Below are positions 1 through 7,267 of a DNA stretch of 8,261 nt, in pieces (the first letter of the stretch is position 1; each line of letters opens with the position of its first letter). The DNA lies in contig JAGHDE010000011.1 of assembly GCA_021160085.1 (NCBI GenBank), forward strand, positions 1-8,261, written 5' to 3'. This DNA is from Pseudomonadota bacterium (GTDB taxonomy: Bacteria; Desulfobacterota; WTBG01; JAGOGO01). The notes under the pieces were generated by a model that was not told the origin of the DNA, ran no database searches, and saw nothing but the letters and a program-made list of their open reading frames with translations. A program made the translations under genes and the position numbers.

Positions 1-40
1 GAAAAAAGATAAGCTAATTTTTTAACAAATTATCAAGATA

Positions 41-47
41 AAAGGTG
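41..47 (+). promoter_or_regulatory. Ribosome binding site of rpmB
   Basis: AAAGGTG lies five bases before the ATG at 53. It is a good Shine-Dalgarno match at normal spacing and supports that ATG as the start. The 40 bases further upstream are A/T-rich, and I could not assign a convincing promoter in them. Confidence 0.6.
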
Positions 48-52
48 TATCA

Positions 53-247
53 ATGTCAAGGAAATGTGAAGTCTGTGGGAAGGGACCCCAAGTAGGATAT
101 AGTATAAGTCATGCTCACAACAAAACTAAAAAGGTATGGTATCCCAACATTCATAAAGTTCGAGTTGGACAGAAAGGTTCCCGAAAACGGCTAATGGTTT
201 GCGTTCAATGCCTTCGTTCAGGATTCTTAACAAAAAGCAATTCTTAG
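53..247 (+). CDS. rpmB: Large ribosomal subunit protein bL28, zinc-binding form
   Basis: This 64-residue protein matches L28 of the 50S ribosomal subunit over its whole length. It begins [12 protein letters not shown], followed by the [14 protein letters not shown] segment that is highly typical of the family. Two cysteine pairs, C5/C8 and C50/C53, form the zinc ribbon of the C+ version of L28; many bacteria carry a cysteine-free version instead. The length is normal for the family. The ATG is preceded by a good ribosome binding site. It is the only plus-strand gene here and converges on rel, with 10 bp between the two stop codons. No rpmG or other ribosomal gene is visible beside it, and what lies upstream of the window is unknown. 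The identification is secure. Confidence 0.97.
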   Translation: MSRKCEVCGKGPQVGYSISHAHNKTKKVWYPNIHKVRVGQKGSRKRLMVCVQCLRSGFLTKSNS

Positions 248-256
248 CTTTTTTGT
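230..256. terminator. Candidate bidirectional terminator between rpmB and rel
   Basis: ACAAAAAGC (230-238) can pair with GCTTTTTTGT (247-256), giving a stem of about nine base pairs with one bulged T and an eight-base loop. It covers the rpmB stop codon and reaches to the edge of the rel stop codon. The A-run on one side and T-run on the other give U-rich 3' arms on either strand, as in a shared terminator of convergent genes. The stem has very few G-C pairs, so its strength is doubtful. Confidence 0.35.
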
Positions 257-257
257 C

Positions 258-2495
258 CTACAGCCTCATCCTAACCACTTTTTTAACTCCCTTTATATGC
301 TGAATTGCACTAATGGTGTCATGCAGGTGGTCCAAGTTTTTAACCTCGACCTCAAAAATGCAAACACTCTGATGACTCTTATTGGTGGAGATGGCAGCTC
401 CCTTTATGTTTATCTCCTGCTGGGAAATAGCCCCACTAATTTCAGCAAGTAATCCTGGCGTATTATGGCAGATGACTTTGATTTTTGTCGTGTGGGTGAA
501 CTCTTTGTCGGGAGTCCAGTTTGTCTCTATCCTTCTTTCCGGATTGGTATCTAACAGGCGAGGGCACCCCTCAGTGTGTATGGTTACTCCTTTTCCTTTG
601 GTAATATAACCGATTATCTTATCGCCTGGAAGAGGATTGCAGCATTTTGCAAAATTAGTCAAAATATTATCAAGCCCTTTTACCTGAATTACCCTTGACT
701 GAGCAGGGGATTTCAACTTTTTCTTAACCGGTTTCTTTTTTTGTCTTATGGGTTGCTGTTGTTCTAATTTTTCTGGAGGGACAAATTTTTTAATAAGATG
801 ATTTACCGGAATTTTTCCATATCCTATTGCCGCCAAAAGATCTTGTCCATCATGAAACCCAAGTTCTTCACCCGATTTTTTTATCTCGCCGGATTTATAT
901 AGTTTGGTGAAATCAACATTATACTTTTTAAAATTTTGTTGACAGAGTTCCTTCCCTTTTTTGATGTTATCATTCTGTTGTTCGAGTCTATTCCACTGGC
1001 GAATTTTTGTTCGGGCGCGGGAAGTTTTGACAATTTTAAGCCAATCTTTTCGAGGATTCTGACGGTTTGATGTTATAATTTCTATTGTATCGCCGTTTAG
1101 CATTTGATAATTTATCTGCACCATTCGAGAATTGGCGCGAGCACCCACACATCGATTGCCAACATCAGTATGGATGCTATAAGCAAAGTCTAAGGGGGTG
1201 GCTCCCTGGGGGAAGGCCTTCACTTCTCCTTTAGGAGTGAAAACGTATACTTCGTCAGGAAAAAGGTTGGTCCGGAAAGTTTCCAGAAATTCTTTGGGAT
1301 CCTTGAGCTCGTGCTGCCATTCCAGCATCTGGCGAAGCCAGGAAAACATTTGACCATCACGCTTGTCGATTTCTTTATCCTCTTTATATTTCCAGTGGGC
1401 GGCGATTCCCTCTTCAGCTATTTGCTGCATTTCCGGGGTTCTGATCTGAATTTCCATCCGTTCGCCATAAGGCCCAATCACAGTGGTGTGAAGGGATTGA
1501 TACATATTGGCTTTTGGCATGGCGATGAAGTCCTTGAATCGTCCGGGAACCGGCTTCCAAACCGAATGAATAATTCCCAGGACCTCGTAACAATCCTTTA
1601 TTGAACCAACAATAATCCTGAAGGCGATCAGATCATAAACCTGATCAAAATCGATTTGCTGATGAAGCATTTTCTTAAAAATGCTATAATACTGTTTTAC
1701 ACGTCCTTTTATCTCCTCACAGAGAGTAATCGAATCTAATTTTTTAGAAATCATCTTTTTGACTTCTTCTATGTACTGATTACGCTTGTTTTGCTGGGTT
1801 TTAATCTTTTCATCCAAGTAATTAAATTTTTCGGGATAAAGGTGCTTAAATGCCAGATTTTCCAGTTCGGCTTTAATCCAATCGATGCCGAGTCGATTGG
1901 CTATTGGCGAATAGATATCCAGAGTTTCCTGGGCGATTATTTTCTGTTTTTCTGCCGGCAGGAATTCCAGGGTTCTCATATTATGGAGGCGATCGGCTAA
2001 TTTTATAAGGATAACGCGAATATCTTTAGCCATTGACAGGATCATTTTACGAAAGTTTTCTGCCTGTCGTTCTTCAGTGCTTCTAAAATTTATTTTACTC
2101 AGCTTGGTTAATCCATCCACCATGGTGGCTATTTCTGTTCCGAGAAGAGTCTTAATTTCCTCGATGCTTGCATAAGTATCTTCCACGGTGTCGTGCAGAA
2201 GACCAGTAGCAACACAAATTTCATCCATTTTCATTTGGGTAAGGATATAGCTAACCTGTAAGGGATGAATCAGATATGGTTCTCCGGAAAGTCTCACCTG
2301 TCCCTGATGAACCTTAGCCGAGAATATATAGGCTTTTTCCACAAGAGAGACATCACCGGTTTTGGAATATGATTTCAGGTTTTCGATGATGTTATTTATC
2401 CGAACAAGAGAGGGCGTTTGGAATGGTGTTTTGCATTGGGACCATTCGTCTTTTATCTGATTGGATTTTTTAGATGTCAGGGGTAATAGTTCCAT
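258..2495 (-). CDS. rel: Bifunctional (p)ppGpp synthetase/hydrolase (Rel/SpoT)
   Basis: A long RelA/SpoT-homologue enzyme of 745 residues that makes (p)ppGpp from ATP and GTP/GDP and also hydrolyses it, driving the stringent response in the cytoplasm. Domains in order: HD hydrolase at about 50-200, with H77, H101-D102, E105-D106, D168 and N172 all present; synthetase at about 260-370, with D288, E348 and the R319-F-K-D motif typical of bifunctional enzymes rather than RelA-only ones; TGS at about 413-475; a helical region; a zinc-finger segment with C618, C619, H640 and C644; and a C-terminal ACT domain at about 670-745. Both activities should be intact. A lysine-rich linker (about 583-595) precedes the zinc finger. 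The only plausible start is the ATG at 2495, which lacks a clear ribosome binding site. The gene follows proS by 36 bp on the same strand, so cotranscription is likely. Whether it should be named rel, relA or spoT depends on whether the genome has a second copy. Confidence 0.96.
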   Translation of the reverse strand: MELLPLTSKKSNQIKDEWSQCKTPFQTPSLVRINNIIENLKSYSKTGDVSLVEKAYIFSAKVHQGQVRLSGEPYLIHPLQVSYILTQMKMDEICVATGLLHDTVEDTYASIEEIKTLLGTEIATMVDGLTKLSKINFRSTEERQAENFRKMILSMAKDIRVILIKLADRLHNMRTLEFLPAEKQKIIAQETLDIYSPIANRLGIDWIKAELENLAFKHLYPEKFNYLDEKIKTQQNKRNQYIEEVKKMISKKLDSITLCEEIKGRVKQYYSIFKKMLHQQIDFDQVYDLIAFRIIVGSIKDCYEVLGIIHSVWKPVPGRFKDFIAMPKANMYQSLHTTVIGPYGERMEIQIRTPEMQQIAEEGIAAHWKYKEDKEIDKRDGQMFSWLRQMLEWQHELKDPKEFLETFRTNLFPDEVYVFTPKGEVKAFPQGATPLDFAYSIHTDVGNRCVGARANSRMVQINYQMLNGDTIEIITSNRQNPRKDWLKIVKTSRARTKIRQWNRLEQQNDNIKKGKELCQQNFKKYNVDFTKLYKSGEIKKSGEELGFHDGQDLLAAIGYGKIPVNHLIKKFVPPEKLEQQQPIRQKKKPVKKKLKSPAQSRVIQVKGLDNILTNFAKCCNPLPGDKIIGYITKGKGVTIHTEGCPRLLDTNPERRIETNWTPDKEFTHTTKIKVICHNTPGLLAEISGAISQQEINIKGAAISTNKSHQSVCIFEVEVKNLDHLHDTISAIQHIKGVKKVVRMRL

Positions 2496-2531
2496 TTAAA
2501 AACAGAGAGTTAATTATGACTGAATGCCAAC

Positions 2532-4241
2532 TTAGATTTTTTTATTAAAAAAGCCTTTGATATATTTTACTGTCTTCTCGCTATCTATCAACTCCATTTT
2601 TCCTGATTCTCGATATTTTACCTCCACCTTTCCCCTTTCAAAATTGCGGGAACCGATTGTGATCCGAATCGGGATACCAATCAGGTCGGCGTCCTTGAAC
2701 TTTATCCCGGGGCGTTCGTCCCGATCATCAAAAAGCACTTCTATTCCTGCCTGGCTCAATTTATCATACATCTGGAAAGCAGCCTTTCGCAGGATTTCAT
2801 CATTTATATTGATAGGAAGCATGAGAACCTGATAAGGAGTCAGGGCTTTGGGAAATATTATTCCGTCCTTATCATGATGCTGTTCAACCGCGGCAGCTAC
2901 TGTTCTCCCGACTCCGATTCCGTAACATCCCATAACGATTAAGCTCTCTTTTCCGGCTTGATCTAAGTATGTGGCATGGAGACTTTTGCTGTATTTTGTT
3001 CCCAGTTTAAAGATATGACCAACTTCTATTCCTCTTCTCATGTGCAGGGGTTTTCCACACCTGGCACAAGGGTCACCTTCTTCTGCAGTCCGCAAGTCAG
3101 CAAATCGGGTTGTTTTAAAGTCGCGGGGCTCGTTTACATTCTTATAATGAACGTCCTTTCCATTGCCTCCAGTAACCATGTTTGTTGCACCTTTAAGGAT
3201 GTTATCCGCGTAAACAGGGATATTGAGATCCAAAGGACCGGCAAATCCCCGGGGAGCACCCGTAACCTTTTCTACTGTATCGTCATCAGCGAGCAGCAAG
3301 TATTCGCAACCTAACAAATTCTTCAGTTTTATTTCATTGATTTCATGGTCTCCCCGCACCAGGACCGCAATGGGGCCTTTATCAGTATCGAATATAAGGG
3401 TTTTGATAAGATTGTCCGGGGTTATCCCTAAAAAATTTGTAACCTCATCAACAGTTTTTTGTTCGGGAGTATGGACCTTTTCTAAATTTTTCAGGCTTTC
3501 ATTCTCGAGAAGTCCCACTGGTGGTTTAACTTCAGCCTTTTCCAGGTTAGCTGCGTATCCACACCCCTCACAATAAACAACCACATCTTCCCCGGAGTCG
3601 GCCAGGACCATAAACTCATGGGAGAAACTCCCCCCGATAGAACCGGTATCCGCTTCTACTGCTCTGAATTCCAAGCCACACCGCTCAAATATATTCGTAT
3701 AGGCCTGATACATCTTATGATACGATTCTTCAGCTCCGGCTTCGTCCCGGTCAAAGCTGTAGGCGTCTTTCATTACGAATTCCCGGGCTCTCATTATGCC
3801 GAATCGGGGCCTGATTTCATCTCTAAACTTGGTCTGAATCTGATAAAGGGTTAAGGGAAGTTCACGATACGATTTAACTTCCCGGCGGATAAGGTCAGTA
3901 ATAACCTCTTCATGGGTGGGCCCTAAGCAAAAATTCCGATTGTTTCGATCCTTAAAGCGAAGCAATTCCTTTCCGTATATGTTCCACCGACCGCTTTTTT
4001 CCCAGATTTCCGAAGGCTGAACCGCCGGGAGTGTTATCTCCTGTCCGTCAATGCTGTTCATCTCTTCGCGAATAATAATTTTTAATTTCTGGAGAACTCT
4101 TTGAGCCAGGGGAAGATACGAGTAAATCCCGGCCGCCAGCTTCCGGATCATTCCAGCCCGCAGCATAAGCTGATGGCTTGCAACTTCAGCATCAGCAGGA
4201 GTTTCCTTTAATGTGGGTATCAAAGCCTTGGAAAACAGCAT
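2532..4241 (-). CDS. proS: Prolyl-tRNA synthetase, bacterial type with editing domain
   Basis: A class II aminoacyl-tRNA synthetase of 569 residues that charges tRNA-Pro with proline. Visible parts: the N-terminal catalytic portion with GPTHEE (107-112) and the motif 2 segment FRDEIRPRFG (139-148); an inserted YbaK-like editing (INS) domain at about 240-385, with K280 in the position of the lysine needed to clear misacylated Ala-tRNA-Pro; motif 3 GIGVGRT (441-447); and a C-terminal anticodon-binding domain from about 468. Two CxxC pairs, C224/C227 and C392/C395, flank the insertion and may bind metal. Length and layout are normal for the bacterial (not archaeal/eukaryotic-like) form. The ATG has a clear AAGGAG site. 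It sits between ispG and rel on the same strand, a familiar neighbourhood for ispG-proS. The 206-bp leader upstream is unusual and is described separately. Confidence 0.98.
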   Translation of the reverse strand: MLFSKALIPTLKETPADAEVASHQLMLRAGMIRKLAAGIYSYLPLAQRVLQKLKIIIREEMNSIDGQEITLPAVQPSEIWEKSGRWNIYGKELLRFKDRNNRNFCLGPTHEEVITDLIRREVKSYRELPLTLYQIQTKFRDEIRPRFGIMRAREFVMKDAYSFDRDEAGAEESYHKMYQAYTNIFERCGLEFRAVEADTGSIGGSFSHEFMVLADSGEDVVVYCEGCGYAANLEKAEVKPPVGLLENESLKNLEKVHTPEQKTVDEVTNFLGITPDNLIKTLIFDTDKGPIAVLVRGDHEINEIKLKNLLGCEYLLLADDDTVEKVTGAPRGFAGPLDLNIPVYADNILKGATNMVTGGNGKDVHYKNVNEPRDFKTTRFADLRTAEEGDPCARCGKPLHMRRGIEVGHIFKLGTKYSKSLHATYLDQAGKESLIVMGCYGIGVGRTVAAAVEQHHDKDGIIFPKALTPYQVLMLPININDEILRKAAFQMYDKLSQAGIEVLFDDRDERPGIKFKDADLIGIPIRITIGSRNFERGKVEVKYRESGKMELIDSEKTVKYIKGFFNKKI

Positions 4242-4247
4242 TTATTT

Positions 4248-4253
4248 CTCCTT
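4248..4253 (-). promoter_or_regulatory. Ribosome binding site of proS
   Basis: The minus strand reads AAGGAG followed by AAATAA and the ATG of proS. This is a near-ideal Shine-Dalgarno site with a six-base spacer, and it fixes the proS start at 4241. Confidence 0.75.
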
Positions 4254-4293
4254 TTTCAATGACTCAACAGCTTCAAGCCATTCATAGATTTTT

Positions 4294-4312
4294 TTTGGGA
4301 AGGCTTCCCAAA
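4294..4312. repeat. Perfect 19-bp palindrome in the proS leader
   Basis: TTTGGGAAG and CTTCCCAAA flank a single central base, a perfect inverted repeat that can form an 8-bp stem with a three-base loop. On the plus strand it is preceded by eight T residues. On the transcribed (minus) strand the stem is followed by A residues, so it is not an intrinsic terminator in either direction. It could be an operator-like site, an RNA hairpin before the proS ribosome binding site, or chance. Confidence 0.55.
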
Positions 4313-4326
4313 GTAAGTAAATAAGG

Positions 4327-4352
4327 TTCTTCTCCAGTTAGTTGGAGAAGAG
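4327..4352. repeat. Inverted repeat (hairpin) in the proS leader
   Basis: CTTCTCCA (4329-4336) pairs with TGGAGAAG (4343-4350) around the six-base loop GTTAGT. An extra T-A pair and a possible G-T pair extend the stem outward. No T-run follows on either strand, so an intrinsic terminator is unlikely. Together with the palindrome about 15 bp away it makes a two-hairpin leader ahead of proS. I recognise no T-box or other named leader motif here. Confidence 0.5.
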
Positions 4353-4375
4353 GGCTCAAGGATTCAGGGGGTCAA
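4352..4375. repeat. Three degenerate tandem octamers
   Basis: Three consecutive 8-base units, GGGCTCAA, GGATTCAG and GGGGTCAA, share the pattern GG-N-N-TCA-R. On the other strand they read as CTTGA/CCTGA-type units. The block lies in non-coding DNA between the ispG stop and the leader hairpins. All three frames on the minus strand are interrupted nearby, so it is unlikely to be coding. Function unknown. Confidence 0.4.
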
Positions 4376-4409
4376 GGGTTTGTTTTCTTATATAAAGCAT
4401 CCTAATGTA

Positions 4410-4436
4410 ATTATCGGATTGGTTAAAATATGTCAG
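4410..4436 (-). promoter_or_regulatory. Weak sigma70-like promoter candidate for proS-rel
   Basis: On the minus strand, CTGACA (4436-4431, five of six to TTGACA) is followed after 15 bases by GATAAT (4415-4410, five of six to TATAAT). The spacer is shorter than the preferred 17. It starts just after the ispG stop codon, so it could give proS and rel their own transcript. Such matches arise often by chance in A/T-rich DNA. Confidence 0.25.
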
Positions 4437-4447
4437 GGTTTCATTTT

Positions 4448-5506
4448 TTAAACGTTACCAAAGTTCTCAACTTCCTCTATCAACCGGTCTACGAGATCTT
4501 TGGTTGCTACCCGACCAATGGGTTGCCCCTTCCTGAAAAGCAGGCCGTAATTTTTTCCACAGGCAATGCCGACATCTGCCTCTCGGGCTTCTCCGGGACC
4601 GTTAACCACGCATCCCATGACGGCAATGGTTACAGATTTTTTGACTGTCATGAGATAACTTTCCAATTCTTTGACTATGGGCACTATATCTATTTCACAA
4701 CGTCCACAGGTAGGACAGGATATAATGTCAGGACCTTCTGTTCTGAGTTTTAATGATTTTAAAATCCCATGCCCGACTTTTACCTCCTCAACCGGAGATC
4801 CGGTAAGGGAAACTCGAATGGTGTCACCAAGTCCTTCAGACAGGAGGATACCTATTCCAACCGATGACTTAATGGTTCCTCTTAACAAAGGTCCGGATTC
4901 GGTAATGCCAACATGAAGAGGGTAATTGGTCTTAGAAGCTATGCCACGATAAGCCAGAAGAGTAGAAAGCACATCAGAAGCTTTAAGCGATATTTTTATA
5001 AGATTAAAATTGTTTTTTTCCAGAAGGGTTATGTGCCGAAGAGCACTTTCCACCAGTGCCTGAGGCGTGGGATGGCCATATTTTTCAAGCAGGTCTTTCT
5101 CAAGGGATCCGGCATTTACCCCAATGCGGATTGGGATAGAATTCGTGGCGGCTTTTTTGACCACCTCAGCTACTTTCTGTTGACTCCCGATATTACCCGG
5201 ATTTATCCGGAGTCCATCAACACCGGCATCGATAGACATAAGAGCGAGGCGGTGATTAAAATGGATATCGGCAATCAGGGGAATAGATATATGAGTCTTT
5301 ATCGCTTCTAATTTTGCGGCTGCTTTTTCATCCGGGACAGCTACCCGAACAATTTCACATCCAGCTTCCTCCAGCTCCTGAATCTGAGCAACAGTAGAAT
5401 GAGGGTCGCGGGTGTCTGTTTTGGTCATGGATTGAACCGAAATGGGCGCATCTCCGCCTACTGTTACATTACCTATTTTTAGCGCCTTAGTGGGATGTCT
5501 TTTCAT
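4448..5506 (-). CDS. ispG: 4-hydroxy-3-methylbut-2-enyl diphosphate synthase (GcpE)
   Basis: An iron-sulfur enzyme of the MEP (non-mevalonate) isoprenoid pathway that reductively converts MEcPP to HMBPP in the cytoplasm. The 352-residue protein opens with the family signature around GGDAPISVQSMTKTDT (residues 18-33), followed by a TIM-barrel region. The C-terminal [4Fe-4S] part has C264, C267 and C299, with E306 as the fourth ligand; CVVNGPGE is at 299-306. These spacings equal those of the E. coli enzyme (C270, C273, C305, E312). An extra C270 is present. The size is that of the compact bacterial form without a central insert. The ATG lies inside the end of pyrD (20-bp overlap) and has no good ribosome binding site of its own, so translation is probably coupled to pyrD. 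The start agrees with the family N-terminus. Confidence 0.97.
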   Translation of the reverse strand: MKRHPTKALKIGNVTVGGDAPISVQSMTKTDTRDPHSTVAQIQELEEAGCEIVRVAVPDEKAAAKLEAIKTHISIPLIADIHFNHRLALMSIDAGVDGLRINPGNIGSQQKVAEVVKKAATNSIPIRIGVNAGSLEKDLLEKYGHPTPQALVESALRHITLLEKNNFNLIKISLKASDVLSTLLAYRGIASKTNYPLHVGITESGPLLRGTIKSSVGIGILLSEGLGDTIRVSLTGSPVEEVKVGHGILKSLKLRTEGPDIISCPTCGRCEIDIVPIVKELESYLMTVKKSVTIAVMGCVVNGPGEAREADVGIACGKNYGLLFRKGQPIGRVATKDLVDRLIEEVENFGNV

Positions 5507-6422
5507 GAGCAGGTATTTTTAAACTTCCAACCAGTTGTTTTATTCCCTTTAGTTTTTTATCCTGAAGATATTTTCCAATGCCTTCAATAATTTCTACAGA
5601 TATTGCGGGATTGATAAAGTTGGCGGTACCCACCTGGACAGCCTGGGCCCCGGCAATAATAAATTCCAAAGCGTCACGAGCAGATGCAATTCCACCGCTC
5701 CCGACAACCGGTATGGAAACCGCCTGGGCAACCTCCCACACCATCCGAAGCGCAATAGGCTTGATTGCGGGGCCAGATAGTCCTCCGGTTATAGTTGCCA
5801 AGAGGGGTTTCGATGTTTCCACGTCAATGGCCATACCCAGGAAAGTGTTGACAAGAGATATGCTGTCAGCTCCTGAATCTTCTACGCGTTGTGCAACTTC
5901 AGAAATATTCCGGGCCTCAGGAGTCAGTTTCACCATCAGTGGCAATGGGGTAGCCTCTCGAACCCTCTTGGTAAGAAATCCTGCTTGTTGAGGGTCTTTC
6001 CCAAACATTATGCCTCCTGCTTTGATATTCGGACAGGAGATGTTGATTTCGACACCATTTATCCCTTCAACTTCTGAGAGTCGACGTGCAACCTTGACAT
6101 ACTCTTCAACGGTTTGGCCGAAAATATTGACTATTATGGCAACATCATACTGACGCAGTAAGGGTAGTTTTTCTTTGATAAAAGCATCTACGCCGATATT
6201 TTGAAGTCCGATGGAATTAAGCATTCCACCAGTCGTTTCAATGATTCGAGGAGGAGGGTTTCCTAAATGGGGATTAAGGGATAACCCTTTTACTATTAAT
6301 CCTCCTAATCGATTTAAATCCATGTATTGACAGTACTCCAGCCCATACCCAAAGGTTCCTGAGGCGGCAATCACCGGGTTTTTCAGGGTTAGCCCCCCTG
6401 TGTTTGTGGATAAGTTTACCAT
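5487..6422 (-). CDS. pyrD: Dihydroorotate dehydrogenase, class 1B catalytic subunit
   Basis: An FMN flavoprotein of 311 residues that oxidises dihydroorotate to orotate, the fourth step of pyrimidine synthesis. The class 1 active-site cysteine, C130, lies in the NISCPN segment (127-132); quinone-linked class 2 enzymes have serine there. Other landmarks are NSIGLQNIG (69-77), and phosphate-binding GSGGI (241-245) and GTANF (265-269). The adjacent pyrK marks it as class 1B, a heterotetramer that passes electrons to NAD+. The ATG overlaps the pyrK stop by 7 bp, with a purine-rich GGGAAG segment upstream, indicating coupled translation and matched subunit amounts. The C-terminal end (LKIPAHEKTSH) is a few residues longer than some relatives and encodes the overlap with ispG. 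Confidence 0.97.
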   Translation of the reverse strand: MVNLSTNTGGLTLKNPVIAASGTFGYGLEYCQYMDLNRLGGLIVKGLSLNPHLGNPPPRIIETTGGMLNSIGLQNIGVDAFIKEKLPLLRQYDVAIIVNIFGQTVEEYVKVARRLSEVEGINGVEINISCPNIKAGGIMFGKDPQQAGFLTKRVREATPLPLMVKLTPEARNISEVAQRVEDSGADSISLVNTFLGMAIDVETSKPLLATITGGLSGPAIKPIALRMVWEVAQAVSIPVVGSGGIASARDALEFIIAGAQAVQVGTANFINPAISVEIIEGIGKYLQDKKLKGIKQLVGSLKIPAHEKTSH

Positions 6423-7231
6423 TCTACTTCCCGGGCATCAAAAACCGGACCATCGATACAAACCCTTCCATAATTCTCAGGACTTGAGCTGGAACAAGAG
6501 TGATTACGGAGTTTAACTGCACAACCAAGACAAGCTCCTATACCACAGGCCATCCGGGACTCCAGAGAAACCTGACAGGGCAACCGGTATCGAGAAGCAA
6601 TGCTTGCTACTGTCTGTAACATGGATGAAGGTCCACAGGTAAAACAAACATTATTATCTTTTTTTAAAGGATGATTCTCTAAAAAGTGACTGAAAAGTTC
6701 GGTTATTAATCCGTGATGTCCGTTACTCCCGTCTTCGGTTGAGACGTGTAAAAGAATCTCATTGTCCTGAAATTCTTTATGGAAAAGCAAGTGAGAGGCA
6801 GATTTTGATCCCATGAAGAGATGAATGGAGTGAATTTGGGTATCCAGCAATTTATAAATTAATGCCCGCAGGGGAACAATGCCCATTCCCCCGGCCACAA
6901 TCAAAGCACCGGTGGTACGATCAGGAATTCTGAATCCGTTCCCTAATGGGCCCAGGAGTTCTAATTCCGCATCCGGACGGATACGTGACATTATTCGAGT
7001 CCCGTGTCCCACCACAGCATAAAAAATTTCTAACGAAATTCCCTTTAATGTTTTAACCTTATAAGCGGCAAAAGGACGGCGCAGTAAAGGATCGTAACCA
7101 TTCCCAATCCGCAGCATTATGAATTGTCCTGGCTGAAGATAAAAATTTTCAAAGGGGCCTGATAAAACCATTCGAAAACAGAGAGGAGCTGTTTCTTGGT
7201 TTGAAACCACTTTGACATGAATATTTCTCAT
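6416..7231 (-). CDS. pyrK: Dihydroorotate dehydrogenase electron transfer subunit PyrK
   Basis: The 271-residue FAD and [2Fe-2S] subunit that carries electrons from PyrD to NAD+. An N-terminal ferredoxin-reductase-like barrel contains the FAD motif RRPFA (51-55) and GHGT (75-78). The nucleotide-binding domain starts at the glycine loop AGGMGIVP (113-120) and includes CGP (199-201). At the C-terminus, C229, C234, C237 and C258 show the C-x4-C-x2-C ... C pattern that holds the iron-sulfur cluster in PyrK, followed by DGPVF. A short serine-rich stretch (about 245-250) lies between the third and fourth cysteines. The length is typical. The ATG at 7231 fits the family start, although its ribosome binding site is weak. 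It lies 36 bp after the acetyltransferase gene and overlaps pyrD by 7 bp. Related ferredoxin-NADP reductase-like subunits (for example NfnA-like) look similar, but the pyrD neighbour settles the assignment. Confidence 0.95.
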   Translation of the reverse strand: MRNIHVKVVSNQETAPLCFRMVLSGPFENFYLQPGQFIMLRIGNGYDPLLRRPFAAYKVKTLKGISLEIFYAVVGHGTRIMSRIRPDAELELLGPLGNGFRIPDRTTGALIVAGGMGIVPLRALIYKLLDTQIHSIHLFMGSKSASHLLFHKEFQDNEILLHVSTEDGSNGHHGLITELFSHFLENHPLKKDNNVCFTCGPSSMLQTVASIASRYRLPCQVSLESRMACGIGACLGCAVKLRNHSCSSSSPENYGRVCIDGPVFDAREVEW

Positions 7232-7267
7232 AACAGATATCTCGCCGGAGGAATTCGTCTATATATT

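Larger units (their letters stand above)
4242..4337 (-). pseudogene. Short open frame abutting proS; possible gene remnant or leader ORF
   Basis: On the minus strand, a frame of 31 sense codons runs from just after an in-frame TAA (4338-4340) to a TAA at 4242-4244, which directly touches the proS ATG. The proS ribosome binding site lies inside its last codons. The translated text looks protein-like, with an aromatic and charged stretch including EAFPKKIYEWLEAVES. It has no ATG or GTG start; only CTG, ATT and a late TTG are available, and no ribosome binding site precedes it. I do not recognise the sequence. The head-to-tail junction is what a coupled upstream gene would leave behind, so a decayed 3' end of a lost gene is possible. 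It may equally be chance, because both inverted repeats of the leader fall in or at the edge of the same stretch. Confidence 0.3.

Noticed and set aside
382..609. Plus-strand open frames inside rel, proS, ispG, pyrD and the EIIA gene as extra genes
   Set aside because: All lie antisense within clear protein-coding genes, have no family resemblance and lack convincing ribosome binding sites. They are shadows of the real genes.
583..760. Lysine-rich stretch in Rel (residues 583-595) as a nucleic-acid-binding insertion
   Set aside because: This linker between the helical and zinc-finger domains is variable and often charged in long RelA/SpoT proteins. Nothing else suggests a new domain.
4256..4285. 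Nine-codon ORF (MNGLKLLSH) just upstream of proS as a leader peptide
   Set aside because: It has no ribosome binding site, contains no proline codon that would fit attenuation of proS, and a nine-codon frame is expected by chance.
4289..4312. Palindrome with T-run as an intrinsic terminator of ispG
   Set aside because: The eight T residues precede the stem on the plus strand. On the transcribed minus strand the stem is followed by A residues, so the polarity is wrong for the ispG transcript.
4242..4447. T-box riboswitch controlling proS
   Set aside because: The conserved T-box antiterminator sequence and a terminator hairpin are absent, and the gap is short for a full T-box leader.
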